Positions 10,038-22,011 are shown, counted from the stretch's first letter. The stretch is DNA of 64,000 bases from Selaginella moellendorffii (GCF_000143415.4 NW_003314262.1:5738304-5802303), one strand, 5' to 3'. Notes: generated from the sequence alone by a model not told the origin. Numbers and translations: made by a program.

Positions 10038-12644
10038 ATGATCACTGGTACAATGCAGAGAGCCATGGGGGTGGTGCCGAGTTCGAGGCTTGCAGAAATC
10101 ATACGGAATGAACTCACGCAAAAAAAGCTTTGCAGTAGTTTCACGCAGGTTGCACGGGACAGGTCGGCTTCCTTTCTTCTCTCTTGGTATAAAGATAAAT
10201 GCAAAGTCGGCAACATAGCACCTCGGTTCGTTTACTTTCGTTCTCGTTCTTGCTGTAAGTTTTTGCATACATGTCTGTTGTTTTGAGCGAGATCTTTTGA
10301 ATGCAGGTTGCGGCTAGCAGAAACGAAGGATGTTGAGTTTTAAGAGGCCTGTTTTGTTGGCTGGAAGACTGTTCAGGAACTCGCACTCGACAAATGGCTA
10401 GAATTGTTGTCTTTTAGTAACGAACTTTGGCTCAAGGTTGTGAACAGGTGATCTGTCATTCCTCGACTCTGTCGACCATTACTTCAACAAAGCTGCAGAG
10501 ATATCATCCGTGGACAAGGGATTGCTGGCATTCATCAAGGTAGACATGATATATGGTTGCTGTTGAATAATGGTTTCCTCTTTTTTTTTTAGGCCTGTAA
10601 CAGCATTATCAAGTTCCACGTTCCCTTGAAGCGCGCTTGTGGGAAACTGGAGCTTATTGAAGGTTACAGAGCTCAGCATTCGCATCACAGGCTTCCAGGT
10701 TTTCAATCAATATCTGGCTAGAAGGTGTTTGAGTATTTCCGTTGTTTTCAGTGAAGGGAGGGATACGACTGGGACCAAATGTAGATGCCAACGAGACTAT
10801 GGCTCTTGCGGCGTTAATGACTTACAAGTGCGCAGTAGTCAATGTTCCGTTTGGAGGTGCCAAAGGCAGCGTCAGGATAGGTAGGTTGTCTGCTAATAGT
10901 CGCTTTAAGTCCTACAGTGTTTTCTGAATTTGGAAGATCCCTCCAAGTACACTTCTACAGAGAAGGAAGCAATTTTAAGGCGTTATACTGTCGAGCTTGT
11001 CAGAAGAAATTACATGGGTCCTGCAATAGTATGATCTGTCCTTCAGTTCCTCCTTCTAAAGAAACTTCTATGTCTTCAGGATGTTCCAGCTCCGGACTAC
11101 GGAACGGGTTCGCTGGAGATGGCATGGATTAAGGTGGGCTTCGCTTTCTACTTTCTGTCATGGATTAAAGTCCTTTTGGATTCTGTAGGACACATACAGT
11201 TTCTTAAGGCACACTGACATAAATGCTTCGGGGTGCGTGACCGGAAAACCAATATCAGAGGTGATCACTTGGATTTTCGTTGTTCTTCTAAACTTCTAAT
11301 CTTCTAGGGGGGAATACAAGGAAGGCAGGAAGCTACGGGACTCGGTGCATTTTTTGTTTTGAGAGAGTTCTTTAATGACGAGGTAGCTTTTGATTTTTCA
11401 ATCAACAATATAACAGCTCCTGGCATTTGCCACAGGATCTTGTACGCAAAGTCGGACTTACTCGAGGTGTAAAAGACAAAACTTTTATTGTTCAGGGTTT
11501 GGGAAACGTTGGTCTTCATGCAAGCGAGGTAAATCGCTAGCTTAAAAGTATACCTGTGCATAAAGGTTTTTCTTTTAGTTTATACACAAGGCTGGAGGTC
11601 GAATAATCGCCATAGCTGAACGCCACGGAGGACTTGTTGACGAGACTGGCAAAGGTCTGGATATTGAAGTTGTTAAAAGTTATCACAAGAAAAACGGTAC
11701 CTTGAATGGATTGCCCAACGTCAAAAACGTAAGTAAAGCACTTTATCTTTCCATCACGTTTCTTACTGTCTGATAGATTACCGACACTGAGAAAATTTTG
11801 GAGCTCCCGTGCGACGTGCTGATACCGGCGGCCTTAGAGTCCCAGATTCATTCCGGGAATGCTGATCGTATCAAGGTGCATTGCATTCGAGAAAGGTTCT
11901 TTTTCATTTTCCAACGCACCCTTGTTTCTCTGTTGCAGGCTAAAGTGATAGCAGAAGCTGCAAATGGACCTCTCACGCCTGCCGCAGACAAGATTCTCGA
12001 AGGCAAAGGCGTCGTTATTCTCCCGGATTTGCTCGTGAATGCGGTATCTGGGTACTTAACGGCGGTGAATTCTCGGAACATGACAAACGCTCCTGCAGGG
12101 TGGAGTCACTGTCTCTTACTTCGAGTGGCTAAAGAACCTGAATCATATTGAATTTGGACGCATGACTCGAAGAATGGAAGAGCATGGGAAGAGAGTAAGC
12201 TTCTATTAATCCTCTCTATTGTTTATCGTCCGAACTTAAGCCGGATTGATACAGGTTCTTCTCAGTGCCTTGGAAAACCAATATGGTAACGGACATAAAA
12301 TCCCGACGAGCCTGCGGGACGAATTATCGAGGGGGTAAGTTCTCAGTCATCCTGTTTTCCTCGTTTCTTAGTTTTTTTTTTTTTTTTTTTCATTTATTGC
12401 GAGCAGCAACACGGAAGTGGACTTCGTCCATTCCGGCTTGGAAGAAACGATGGTCACCGGCTGGGAAAATGTGAAGAAAACAGCACAAGAGAAGGTTAGA
12501 AATACACTCTTCCAGGATTTCTAGCTGAGAACTTCTTTCGTTCTCTCTGTTCTCTCGCAGGGCTGTAGTTTTCGCAAGGCTGCGTATCTGGTAGCAATCG
12601 AGAGAATCGCGAAGAGCATTGGAGACCAAGGGATATTTCCCTGA
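10038..12644 (+). CDS. GLUD1-type (animal-like) hexameric glutamate dehydrogenase
   Basis: The conserved enzyme begins in the exon at 10448. Exons: 10448-10539, 10593-10698, 10752-10880, 10937-11028, 11080-11133, 11189-11260, 11308-11382, 11436-11528, 11579-11728, 11777-11875, 11939-12043, 12099-12194, 12255-12334, 12407-12494 and 12561-12644. A first exon 10038-10254 with a consensus GTAAGT donor fits the phase and gives 543 aa including a presequence-like N-terminus; that exon is a model. Motifs: [20 protein letters not shown] with the substrate Lys, VPFGGAKG with the catalytic Lys, a Rossmann GLGNVG, AEAANGP, and [18 protein letters not shown] split by a phase-0 intron. These words match the animal/bacterial GLUD1 branch. 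Ordinary plant GDH1/2 has GFRVQHDNARGPMKGG. The enzyme interconverts glutamate and 2-oxoglutarate plus ammonium. Mitochondrial location is inferred. Confidence 0.9.
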
Positions 12645-12726
12645 GAAGAGAATTTCAAATTTAAAAAAACCGGATATTCCTCTTTTCTGGCTCTCTAGGG
12701 TTTAGCTAGGGCTCTTGGCGACGGCG
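12645..12726 (+). promoter_or_regulatory. 82-bp spacer with telo-box before TAF1A-like gene
   Basis: Only 82 bases separate the GDH stop from the next start codon. The spacer holds an AT-rich stretch (12656-12668) and TAGGGTTTA at 12696-12704. It must serve as GDH 3' end and TAF1A-like promoter, or the two transcripts overlap. Confidence 0.6.
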
Positions 12727-14789
12727 ATGGAGGAGGCGCGGAGGAGGGCGCGGAGGCTGGAGTTGCCGAAATGCCGTGTCTTTGCCTCCGACACAGCGAG
12801 AGGCGGCCGGATCGGCGACGATTTCGGCGCCGATGATCGATTGCTCTATCTGGATTCCTACTCCAAGGAGCGGCTCATCGGTTTCTTGCAAGATGCCGTG
12901 CTGGAGCACCGCTGGGGTGAGGCATCCGGGGTTTGTAGCGCATTGCTTCGCTCGCTATCGCTGTGGTCCAGAAGCCACAAGGACACAAGGCAACTATTCA
13001 CGGTATTTGTGTGCGTTTGTGTGTTTTGTGCAAACTTTGTGTTACTTTGTTCTTCCATTCCAGATGGCTCTAGAAATTCTCGAGAAAATAGAACCCGATG
13101 AGGACAATCACACCCGATACAGGAAGCTTTTTAGTCTCATGTACAGTCAACAGCCACAAACTAGACACCTCGAGGGAAAAGTAAGTGCTTTTCTTCTTTC
13201 TTCCTTTTCTCATGAAAAATGTCCAGAGACTTCAAGGCGAAGTGGAATTCCACCTAGCAATTTATCTCTTGAGTGTAGGGGACTGGGAAGGTGCTTATAA
13301 CACTTTAAGAACGTAACTTCTTCGTGCTCTTGGCTTTCGTTTCCCCACGCAAACTAAAACTTTTCTTGATTGGGATCACAGAATAGCGGATGGTGCTTTG
13401 CGTGACGATCCGGGAGTGAACTTAACGTATGGCCAGGTACTGCATCATTTGTGGTACGAGCAAGTATGTGAAGAAGCAGGGATTAAAGACGTGAGCGAAG
13501 GTGCTGGTTCGTTTGGGGATTGGCAGCCAGAAACTCGAAGTGGCGATGAAGCTAAGGCCGTCGGAGAGGAAGAGTTAGTCAGAGACGTAGACGACGCAAG
13601 CGAAGAATCGAAAAACTCCACCTTAGCCGAAGTAACCAGGGACAAGCCGTTGAACAGAAAGCGGAAGAACTCGGAGGCTTCTGAGGATGATGATTTCTGG
13701 CCAAATGCTAGAGTCGAAATACAGCCAAGTAAGTGTTTCCTTTGTATTGACTCGTGGGGATATGGCTTCTAACTGGCGTTTCAGTTATGGATAGGAGATT
13801 GTTTCCTGTGCAAATTCCATACGAGCAGCCCAATGTTGAGTATATAGTTCCTTTATCACCTCGTTCGAAGGAATTTTACGATAAAGCCGTTGAACACTTA
13901 CAACGTGCGATTGCGTCGGCACCAGAAATGCTAGCAGCGTTGATTTGCCTCGTGCAAGTTCGTAGTAATTTTTCTTTTCACTATTTTTATGTTTATTTGT
14001 TCGTTTTTGCAGTTGTTACTTGCGACTGGCGATGTTGAGGGTGCTAATAAGGAGATCCAAATATGCTACCAGGCTACAAGGCATATCATACCATTAAGGT
14101 ATGGATCTAAGCACTTGTCGTGACTATTTGTCACTTGCCTTTAACAGCTTACGAATACTTCTGCTCGAGTCGCTCTCCGAGAAGGACTGGAATAGAATGG
14201 CTCAGTGCTACGAGGAGATACTGAGCCATAACCCGTCGTCCGTGGATGCCATCACTGGTTTAATCGGCTTGCAGGAGAAAGGTTGACTTCCATATCCGAA
14301 GTATTTGTAGCTGACAGTCGCTAGTATTACAGGTGAATATGCTACTGAATTGCTTATCAAAGCTATTGCCACCCATCTGGACGTGGAGCCTGGCTCAGTT
14401 CATGTTTGGCGTAAGCTTGCCGATTGCTTTATCGAGATCAGCTCACATATCAACAACGACGTGGGAGATATATCGGCTGAGGAGCTTGTTTCTGTGTTCC
14501 TGGACAGAAATTGGTGGATAACCAAGCACTTCCCTGAAAACTTAATAGCGGCCGACGAATCCGGTATGCTGGTTTCATTCTTCGATCCAACTTAAGTCTC
14601 AAACTTACAGCAAAGCGGTGGAAGATGGTTACCTACAAAGCTGCCTGCGCTGCTCATATATTTGGATCTTCTTTTTCGTATGTGACGAAGGCAACATATA
14701 TCTTGAAAGAGCTCGACAAGAAGCGTTTTCTGGGCAAGTTAACATCACACCAAGAGCAGTCCTTGAACTTGCTAGCAGAAGGTGCTTGA
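12727..14789 (+). CDS. TAF1A-like subunit of the Pol I SL1/TIF-IB factor
   Basis: Nine exons join in phase to 542 aa: 12727-13002, 13064-13180, 13227-13312, 13382-13728, 13785-13957, 14013-14098, 14148-14281, 14333-14563 and 14611-14789. The protein is helical with TPR-like spacing. Two regions resemble vertebrate TAF1A as I remember it: an N-terminal helix pair (LIGFLQDAVLEHRWGEAS) and the C-terminus, where DRNWWITKHF is followed by a Lys/Ala-rich stretch and YILKELDKKRFLGK. TAF1A belongs to the TBP-containing selectivity factor that recruits RNA polymerase I to rDNA promoters. A central acidic insert of about 70 residues (13480-13700), with an RKRK-like basic patch, is not expected from the animal protein. 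The match is from memory of the family and not from an alignment, so a different TPR-like protein remains possible. Confidence 0.68.
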
Positions 14790-15845
14790 ATCCACTCCCT
14801 CAATCTTTTGAAGATGCAACGCAAAGCACCGTTCCTCATGGAATCCAGCGGCATGAAATGGTAAGTTTTATCTAAAGACATGCTTTTTCGTTTTTATTGA
14901 AATGACTTCCGAGCTACGAAGCATATAGTACCAATGTCTGCTCTGACAAAAATATGGTCTGGTATGGACTTCGCTTGTTTCTTCGACACTGGAATTTACA
15001 TTAACTTGCAGAGAACATCCTGGCTAAGTTGTACTAAGTTCTCGAAGAGCTCAACAAGTAACGTTCTTTTCGGGCATCGCACGCACCGAGAGAGCACTCT
15101 TTATACTTACTGGGGCTTATGATTCATTCTTTCCGTGGCCAACTAACGGGACCGCAAACAAACAACAAGACTGTTACACTTCGTTTAGCAACGCTCTCGA
15201 TCAACTCAACGTCTCACTCTGCTCGTTACAAGCCAAGCTTATGGAACACAACAGCGTTCGCTTACACAAAACTTAATCATCCAACTTCCAAGACACGAAG
15301 TCAATGTGACAATAAATGGCAACTCCAGAACAAGCAGCTCCCTCTCGTGAATCGTAGATGGTAAGTTCCCACTCCTTTTTCTATTGACTAGAGAGAACGA
15401 GGACACGGGTCTCACTCACTCCTACTTTATTTTTTCTTTCTCCGCAGGAGCTGGAGCAGCAAGAATTCTGGATAAAGCCGCGCGCTCCACACTGTCCGAG
15501 AGATCGATCACTTTAAAATCCCGTGGTGTGACAGTTTGATTCAGCTCAAAGATAGCTCTCCTTGATCCACGAAGAAAAGAGAGAGTAAGCTTCTTCACTA
15601 CCAAGCAATCCAGCCAGAGAGGCCTCTGACCATTTCTATCTTTTTTTTTATACTTTACCAGGTACTTCTCACATGGTTGAATCACCTGGGGACGAGAATG
15701 ATGCCGGGGATATTCGCGGCCGTGACCCTGTTCACACCGCGACAGTTTAGAGCTTTTTTGGAGCCAGGTAATTATCCTCTTCTCGTTTGCTCGCTTGCTA
15801 CATCGCAGCTATGGAGATTTAATGGCGCTGGCGCTTGGTTCTTGC
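14790..15845. other. non-coding spacer
   Basis: About 1 kb between the TAF1A-like stop and the 5' leader of the receptor kinase. Short frames exist on both strands, but none shows a recognisable domain or splice-supported extension. GT and AG sites near 15362 and 15447 could belong to an untranslated exon of the kinase transcript. Confidence 0.5.
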
Positions 15846-15980
15846 TAGGGTTTGGGCGTTTCTTGCTGCTTCTTTCGCAATCTCGGGCGTTTTCTCGGTT
15901 GCGATGGCGCGATCGAGGCGCTGCTGCTGGAGGTGGACCGTCGACGGCGTGCTACTTTGATCGATCGCAGCGCAGCAGAG

Positions 15981-16070
15981 GTATGCGGCTTCTTGCTTTC
16001 CTCTTTTTTCTCTGGCCTGCGAGAATGTAGCTTGGTATTTCGACCTGCATTCTCACGATTGTGTGTGTAG
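15981..16070 (+). other. probable 5' UTR intron of the receptor-like kinase
   Basis: CAGAG followed by GTATGC at 15981, and TGTGTGTAG ending at 16070, give a 90-base GT-AG intron just upstream of the start codon. A telo-box-like TAGGGTTT lies at 15846-15853 in the presumed leader. Confidence 0.55.
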
Positions 16071-16081
16071 ATGGGTCCTTG

Positions 16082-18224
16082 ATGCTGCCGACGATGACCA
16101 TGGCGTGGTTCCTTCTTTCGCTTTGTCTGGGATCGATGCTAGCGCATTCCAGTGGCGCTGCTGGGATTCGTTTCCACAGTAGACGAGCCCTGCAAGCGCC
16201 GGATTCTGCGTTGCTGGCTCCCTATCAGGATATTGATCCTCGATCCTGGGCCCCTTTTCTTCCACCTCCAGTAGCTCCTTCTCCCAGTGAAGACCCACAG
16301 TCGTTCCAATCACCGGTTTCTTATTCTCCTCCATCTCCAGCATTCCCAGTTGCTACATCACCTTTGCAAAAGCCTGCTGCGGTGGTTCTTCCCGCTTGGC
16401 TAGCGACTGCAGCTCCAAGTCCTCATTCACCAGGTACGTTTTCTCCGAGGAAAAACAAGGAAACTTGAAGAATTGAGCTTGTTCTTCCTGTGCAGGGCCT
16501 TTGCTTGCAAAGCATGAGCTTGACGAAGATCAGGGGCTGCCAAAGCTCACCAAAGGCATGCTGCTTACAGTTGTTCTCGTCCCAACTCTGCTCGGGGGCT
16601 CAATCCTGTTCTCGACTTTCGTTGCATGGATGTGCCACCGGCCTCCATCTCTGAGGCATTCGCCGGCTGGTAGCCAACGCAGTGACGGATACTCGTCCGG
16701 TACGTCGGTACTCGCTGGTTGCGGTTTTGTAACTGAGCTATTCTTTTGTAGGTGGTTCCGGACGAGGCCCGTTTGCACCGTGGCTGTGGGGACGTAGTTT
16801 CAATGCCCCTCGAAAGGAACTCGCTCATTCTTTCGAGTTTCCTTTGCTCCAGGCAGCAACTAGCAATTTCGGTACTGCCAACTTGTTAGGAGAGGGCGGC
16901 TCTGGACGCGTTTACAAGGCACGACTAGACGACGACTGTTTTGCGGCAGTTAAATTATTGTTTAGCGAGGGGAAACAAGCGGAACAAGGATTCCAGGTTG
17001 GTTTTTCTAGATATTGAAGCAAGACTAGACATTTATCTTCTTGGGTGCTGTTTTTCCAGGCTGAGGTTGAACTCTTGAGTGGGATTCGCCATCCGAATCT
17101 CGTCTCCTTGCTAGGATTTTCCAGCCACGGAGATCAGCGGCTTCTGGTGTACGAGTATATGCAGAATGGATCTTTGCAAGATCAACTCCATGGTACGTTA
17201 ACCAGGTTATTGTCCAAATAGCTTACACGCTTTTATCCATTTTCAAGGTCCTCTAAAGGGATCGATTCTTTCGTGGCACCTGAGAATGAAAATCGCACTT
17301 GACTCGGCAAGGTAACTTGGATAAAGTTTTTGTGGTTTTCTGAAGCTCATAGTCAATGTCATTTGCAGAGGTTTGGAACACTTGCACGAGCACTGCAACC
17401 CTCTTGTAATCCATCGGGATTTTAAATCGTCCAACATCCTTTTGGACGCAAGCTTTAATGCCAAAGTTCGGATGAAACATGTGACTTGAATCGGAATTAA
17501 GCTTTTCTTCATTCTTTACACAGGTTGCGGACTTTGGGCTTGCACTGTCTGCTCCAACTGGAATCAGGCAGGACGAGATCGTTCGGGGAACTCTTGGCTA
17601 TGTTGCCCCGGAATACATCCTGAATGGTAACAAAACATATCCATTGTGCAACACTAGCTCACTGCGGAAAACTTTTGTGCAGGGAGCCTCACGGAGAAAA
17701 GTGATGTGTATGCATTCGGAGTTGTTCTTCTGGAGCTTATAACTGGGAGAAAGCCGATCGATCCATCCATGCCAACGGGATCTGAGTCGCTAGTTACTTG
17801 GGTATGTTGAATCCTTGTCTTGAGCCTTTTGGTTCTGAGAGGTTTCTCTTACTCTAGGTTCTGCCGCTCTTGGGGGATCGAGCATCGTTGCCAACGGTGA
17901 TAGATCCTGTTCTCCAAGGAACCGTGGATACAAAGCATCTCCATCAGGTGAGAAACTTTGTCGAAGGTTGTCTGAAGGTTGTCTGATGGCCTGCTTGTGT
18001 AAATTTTCCAGGTTGCTGCAGTAGCAATGCTGTGTGTGCAAGCAGAGCCGAGTTATAGGCCACTCATTGCGGATGTTGTGAATTCCTTGATCCCGCTCGT
18101 TCCGATTGAGCTGGGAGGGACATTGCGTGTTGCAGAGACGGTGCTCGAGAACAAGTCATTTGCGGCATTGCAATGGAACGTATCCTCCAATGACTCCATT
18201 GTATATGGGGAGGATGCTTACTAA
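16082..18224 (+). CDS. membrane receptor-like kinase of the At1g80640/At2g25220 type
   Basis: Ten exons join in phase to 539 aa: 16082-16433, 16496-16699, 16752-16996, 17060-17192, 17248-17311, 17369-17465, 17524-17626, 17683-17801, 17858-17947 and 18012-18224. The start at 16082 is the first ATG after an in-frame acceptor and opens a signal peptide ([17 protein letters not shown]). A short Pro/Ser-rich extracellular part of about 110 residues follows, then a transmembrane segment at about 139-162. The kinase begins with [11 protein letters not shown] near 227 and has [20 protein letters not shown] near 350, VADFG and APEYI. Words such as [16 protein letters not shown] and [20 protein letters not shown] place it with the plant RLKs named for At1g80640. 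Catalytic residues are intact; HRDF replaces the usual HRDL. Ligand unknown. Confidence 0.88.
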
Positions 18225-20229
18225 CGTTTGTGTATGTTTAACTCTTTCGTATTTGAATTATTATTATTACCATTGAGACTAAGTAATTTCTCAGAGAAAT
18301 GATCCTCGTCACTTGTTCTCTAACTAAAGGGACAATCAAAACCAGAAGATAATATTAGTTAAAAAACCTGAGAGACAATAACACGGTTGAAGTTCTCCAT
18401 TTAAATTCTTGACACAGAAATTCAATGGTATTGCTCTGGAGATTGGTGGAGATCAATTTATAAGCTATGCACGATCTGGTTGTCAACATCTTCTTTGCAG
18501 ATTGCAATCCCTGGATATTAGTAAAAGAGTTGAATAGTGAGGAAGATTATTTTCTTGAGTGCATGTTGCAACCAAGATTTTTGAGCAATTAAGAAAAAGA
18601 AAGTAGTACCTCATCATTTATTTTTTGTTAACTCTAATAAACTTCACATTATGAAAAAATAAAAACTTATTTTTTTAATAAAAAATAAAAGAGATTAATT
18701 TATTTATCGTGTAATAAATGCCTGTAACAATGTAATAGGGCTATACACTTGCCAGATGTCAAACTAAAGTAATTTTATATTCCACATGAATATACTATAT
18801 ATCACCTCACATTTGGCAAGAAACTATGCAACGTCCATAGATCACACTACCTCTCCAATGCAATACAACATGTAATTACTCATTACTATATAAGTACAAC
18901 CAAGCAATTAGATGCAATTGATAGTGATCATTGATCTTCTGCGATGAGGACGGCCTAGCCGGCAGCACGAGCCCATTCTCGGAGAATCGAGACACGCCCG
19001 GCATGGAGAGAAGCTGTGGCCAAGGTCAAGTTAAATTTTCTAATTTTGGAATTATAGGTGACATATTATTACTAGAATAGTATGTAGGGAATTGCTTAAC
19101 TATACTATATAATCTTAACAAGATTGAAGTGTATAGTAAAATAAGATTAAAGTGTACATCAATCATCAAAGTATGTATAGTATGTATAAGCTCAGAACTA
19201 ATTTTGTTTGATTTCTTAAGGGTATTAAAGGAGTGAGTAATAGTTTGTTTTATTTATTTCTATAAAAATGTAAAGCATGTGATTTCGACCATGGTGTATA
19301 TGATAGCCATGAAGTAAAACTTAACCCTTGGACATATGTAATTGAGTGGGTTATGAGTTTTAGGGCCTTCTATAAAGAGTGCCAATATCAAGCCTAATAT
19401 ATAAAATAAAGTAAATGAAATATAACACTATCACATGTTTCCACATATACACAAATAATATTTACCTCAAGAATAAGTAAAATATTACACCCTCAAAGTT
19501 ATCCTTTTCTATCTGACATAGACATTAGCTAATCTTGTAAAGTATTTCTAAGAGATTCCATATATAAATTCAAATATAGGTTGGTAATTACAAATTCCCA
19601 TTTATATATGTATTAAAAAAAATTATTTTTCATTGAGCACTACTATTAAGAAAACCAACCATTTCTTGAATAAATAAAACATTTATATTTATAAACATAT
19701 TTTATAATTTATAAACACAAGATTAATCTTATTATATATATCAACCCATGAAATGGTAAAATAAACTAGAATATACTAATAATTATTTAAGAAATGTTAT
19801 AAATAAATTATAAATAAAAAATTAATTTAAATGAATAACAACTGGTTAGATGGTAGAATATCCTAGAATACCCAAGCATATTCTATGTATATTCACTACC
19901 ACTTACAAATTGAATATTATACTCTTACAGTAGAGAGAATAAAGTAGAGTGTAAAGTTGGTTCTGAGTGGAAAAGTATTCTTAATAAGGGAACCTTGAAG
20001 AAGATTGCACCCAACACACAATGATCCCAAGCATAGAAGAGTGTTAAGCAAACATAAAAACACAGAGTTTCAAAACATCTCTAGCACTCCAAGCTTCTTG
20101 GCCGCTCCAAAACCAGCCTCCATATGCCACCAGCCCCTCTTGGGTGCTGCAGGGCCTAAGGTCATCACATAACAACATATCTTTCCTGATTTAAAATATC
20201 AAACTTAAAATTAAATCAAGTGCTAGTGA
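18225..20229. other. AT-rich intergenic region
   Basis: About 2 kb that turn strongly AT-rich from about 18,600 to 20,000. I find no open frame of note, no terminal repeats and no RNA gene that I can support. A short GC-richer patch sits at 18,940-19,020. Confidence 0.6.
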
Positions 20230-22011
20230 CTAAATACTAAACCCTCTCATTGCTGCCCGAGTGCCAATGGAGGAATCATAATACATGGCACATGCACCCA
20301 GCAAGCACTCCCACTCCAGTGCTTCGTCCTCAAAGGGCATATTGAGGATCAAGTCCTCAGCAGCAGCCAGGAAACCAGCTCGCCCAAGCAGATCAACCAT
20401 ACAAAAGAAGTGTTGCCTTGTTGGTGAAACTCCATAGTCCATAGCCATTGAGACCAAGCAACACCTCCCAGCATATAATCCCCCCGCACGGCTACAAGCA
20501 ATGAGAAACGAAGCCACACATGAATCATTGGGTGTTACGCAGTGAGCAGCCATTGAACTTAAGGTGAGATCTATTTTGTTTTGTGATAGCTCTCCTTGAG
20601 CATAGCAGGATAGCAGTGCTGACCAAGAGCCAGAGTCTGGATCTGGAATGGTGTCGAAAACACTCTTAGCTTTGAGCGGATGCCCGTTTTGGGCATATGC
20701 ATATATCAATGCGTTCCAACAGGGGGTGTCCCTGTAGAGCGTTCTAGCAAATATTCCCAGCGATTCTTGGATATGCCAGTTTTGGGCATATGCAGCAAAC
20801 ATGGTAGTGCATGAAAAACAGTCCCACTCGGGCATTTGGTCAAATACATACTTAGTGTACTCGAGATCCCGTGCATAGGCATAACCTGATAGGATAGATG
20901 TCCATGACGCTAGGTTTTTCCGAGGCATGTTATGGAACTTCTCTTGTGCTTTCTCTATTTTTCCGTCTTGAGAAAGAAGAGAAAGTTTCAAGTTGCATGA
21001 TACAATATCCAGACACGGCATTTGCCCAAGCATGGCATCCACTTGTCGGGTTTCTCCATGTTGAGCATATGCTAACAACATTACGTTGCAAGCCAGAGTG
21101 TCCAGCTCTGGGATTCTCTGGAATATCTCTATAGCTTCTCTAAGATTTCCACCATGGGCGTTAGCTTTTAGCATAGCAGTCCAAGATAACAAGTTTCTGT
21201 ATGGCATCTCATCAAATATTTGCTTCGAGAGCTCAACGCTTCCTCCCTCGGCATATGCTGCGAGAAGAGCAGTTGAGCAGACCACATCCCACTGTGGCAT
21301 CTTATCATAGATTTCTTTGGCACCATCTAGGCTATTAGCTTCCAAAAATGCAGCCACAAGTACCGTCCAGCTCACCAGGTTCCTCTCCGGCATCTCTAAA
21401 AACACCTTAAACGAGTCGCAGAGATTCCCTACATGGGAATATGCCAAGAGCATTGCATTCCACGACGCAAGATTCCTCTCAGGCATCTGGAGGAATATGT
21501 TTCGAGACTCTACAACCAGTCCGGCCTGAGCATATGCGCCAAGCATTGCTGTCCAGGCAATGAGGTCATAAACAGGCATAGAATCAAACAGCACCTTGGC
21601 ATCTAGCAGATGCCCTTTATCGGCACAAGCCGAAACCATGGTAGTCCAGCTCACAAGATCCCTCGCTGGCACGTTTGCAACAGAAGTTCTAGATTCCCGC
21701 AGATGCCCATCTGCGGCATTTGCTGACATCGACAGATTCCAAGGCATTTGGTCGAAGAGCTCCCGGGCTTCTGCGACATGGCCATTTCGTATGTACGCAG
21801 AGAGCATGAGATTCCATGAGTAAGTGTCCTTGGCGGCAATGTGGTCGAACACGTGGCGCGCATCCAGAGGGCTGCCGTACCTTCCGTAGAGCTGGATGAG
21901 CTTGTTGAGGAGGAAAGTGTCATTCTGGAAGGCTCCGGAGATTGATGCGTGGATGTCAGTAGCATCAGCGAGGCTCTTACAACAATGGATTGCCTCAAGC
22001 CATCTATTCAT
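20230..22011 (-). CDS. PPR protein with an array of short (S-type) repeats
   Basis: A single exon encodes 593 aa from the ATG at 22011; an in-frame ATG at 22155 would add 48 low-complexity residues and is less likely. About fourteen PPR motifs follow one another with a period of 31 residues, for example ARELFDQMP, AKVLFDSMP and SWTAMLGAYAQAG, so the array looks S-type and not P-L-S. One early repeat (NLSMSANAADGHLRESR) is shortened. The last part (SCVASFLIACSRAGG, CMVDLLGRAGFLAAAE, EALEWECLLGAC) is the usual C-terminal PLS/E region, but the protein stops soon after, without E+ or DYW domains. Such proteins bind organellar RNA base by base in editing or maturation. Organelle targeting is not obvious from residues 1-40. 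No intron, like most PPR genes. Confidence 0.92.
   Translation of the reverse strand: MNRWLEAIHCCKSLADATDIHASISGAFQNDTFLLNKLIQLYGRYGSPLDARHVFDHIAAKDTYSWNLMLSAYIRNGHVAEARELFDQMPWNLSMSANAADGHLRESRTSVANVPARDLVSWTTMVSACADKGHLLDAKVLFDSMPVYDLIAWTAMLGAYAQAGLVVESRNIFLQMPERNLASWNAMLLAYSHVGNLCDSFKVFLEMPERNLVSWTVLVAAFLEANSLDGAKEIYDKMPQWDVVCSTALLAAYAEGGSVELSKQIFDEMPYRNLLSWTAMLKANAHGGNLREAIEIFQRIPELDTLACNVMLLAYAQHGETRQVDAMLGQMPCLDIVSCNLKLSLLSQDGKIEKAQEKFHNMPRKNLASWTSILSGYAYARDLEYTKYVFDQMPEWDCFSCTTMFAAYAQNWHIQESLGIFARTLYRDTPCWNALIYAYAQNGHPLKAKSVFDTIPDPDSGSWSALLSCYAQGELSQNKIDLTLSSMAAHCVTPNDSCVASFLIACSRAGGLYAGRCCLVSMAMDYGVSPTRQHFFCMVDLLGRAGFLAAAEDLILNMPFEDEALEWECLLGACAMYYDSSIGTRAAMRGFSI

Noticed and set aside
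10330-10401. Mitochondrial-presequence-like frame starting [15 protein letters not shown] upstream of GDH
   Set aside because: Attractive, but it ends in TAG with no usable GT donor before it, so it cannot be spliced to the GDH exon at 10,448.
18225-20229. Search for tRNA genes, terminal repeats or CRISPR-like arrays in the AT-rich spacer
   Set aside because: No cloverleaf boxes, regular repeat-spacer pattern or paired ends could be supported by eye.
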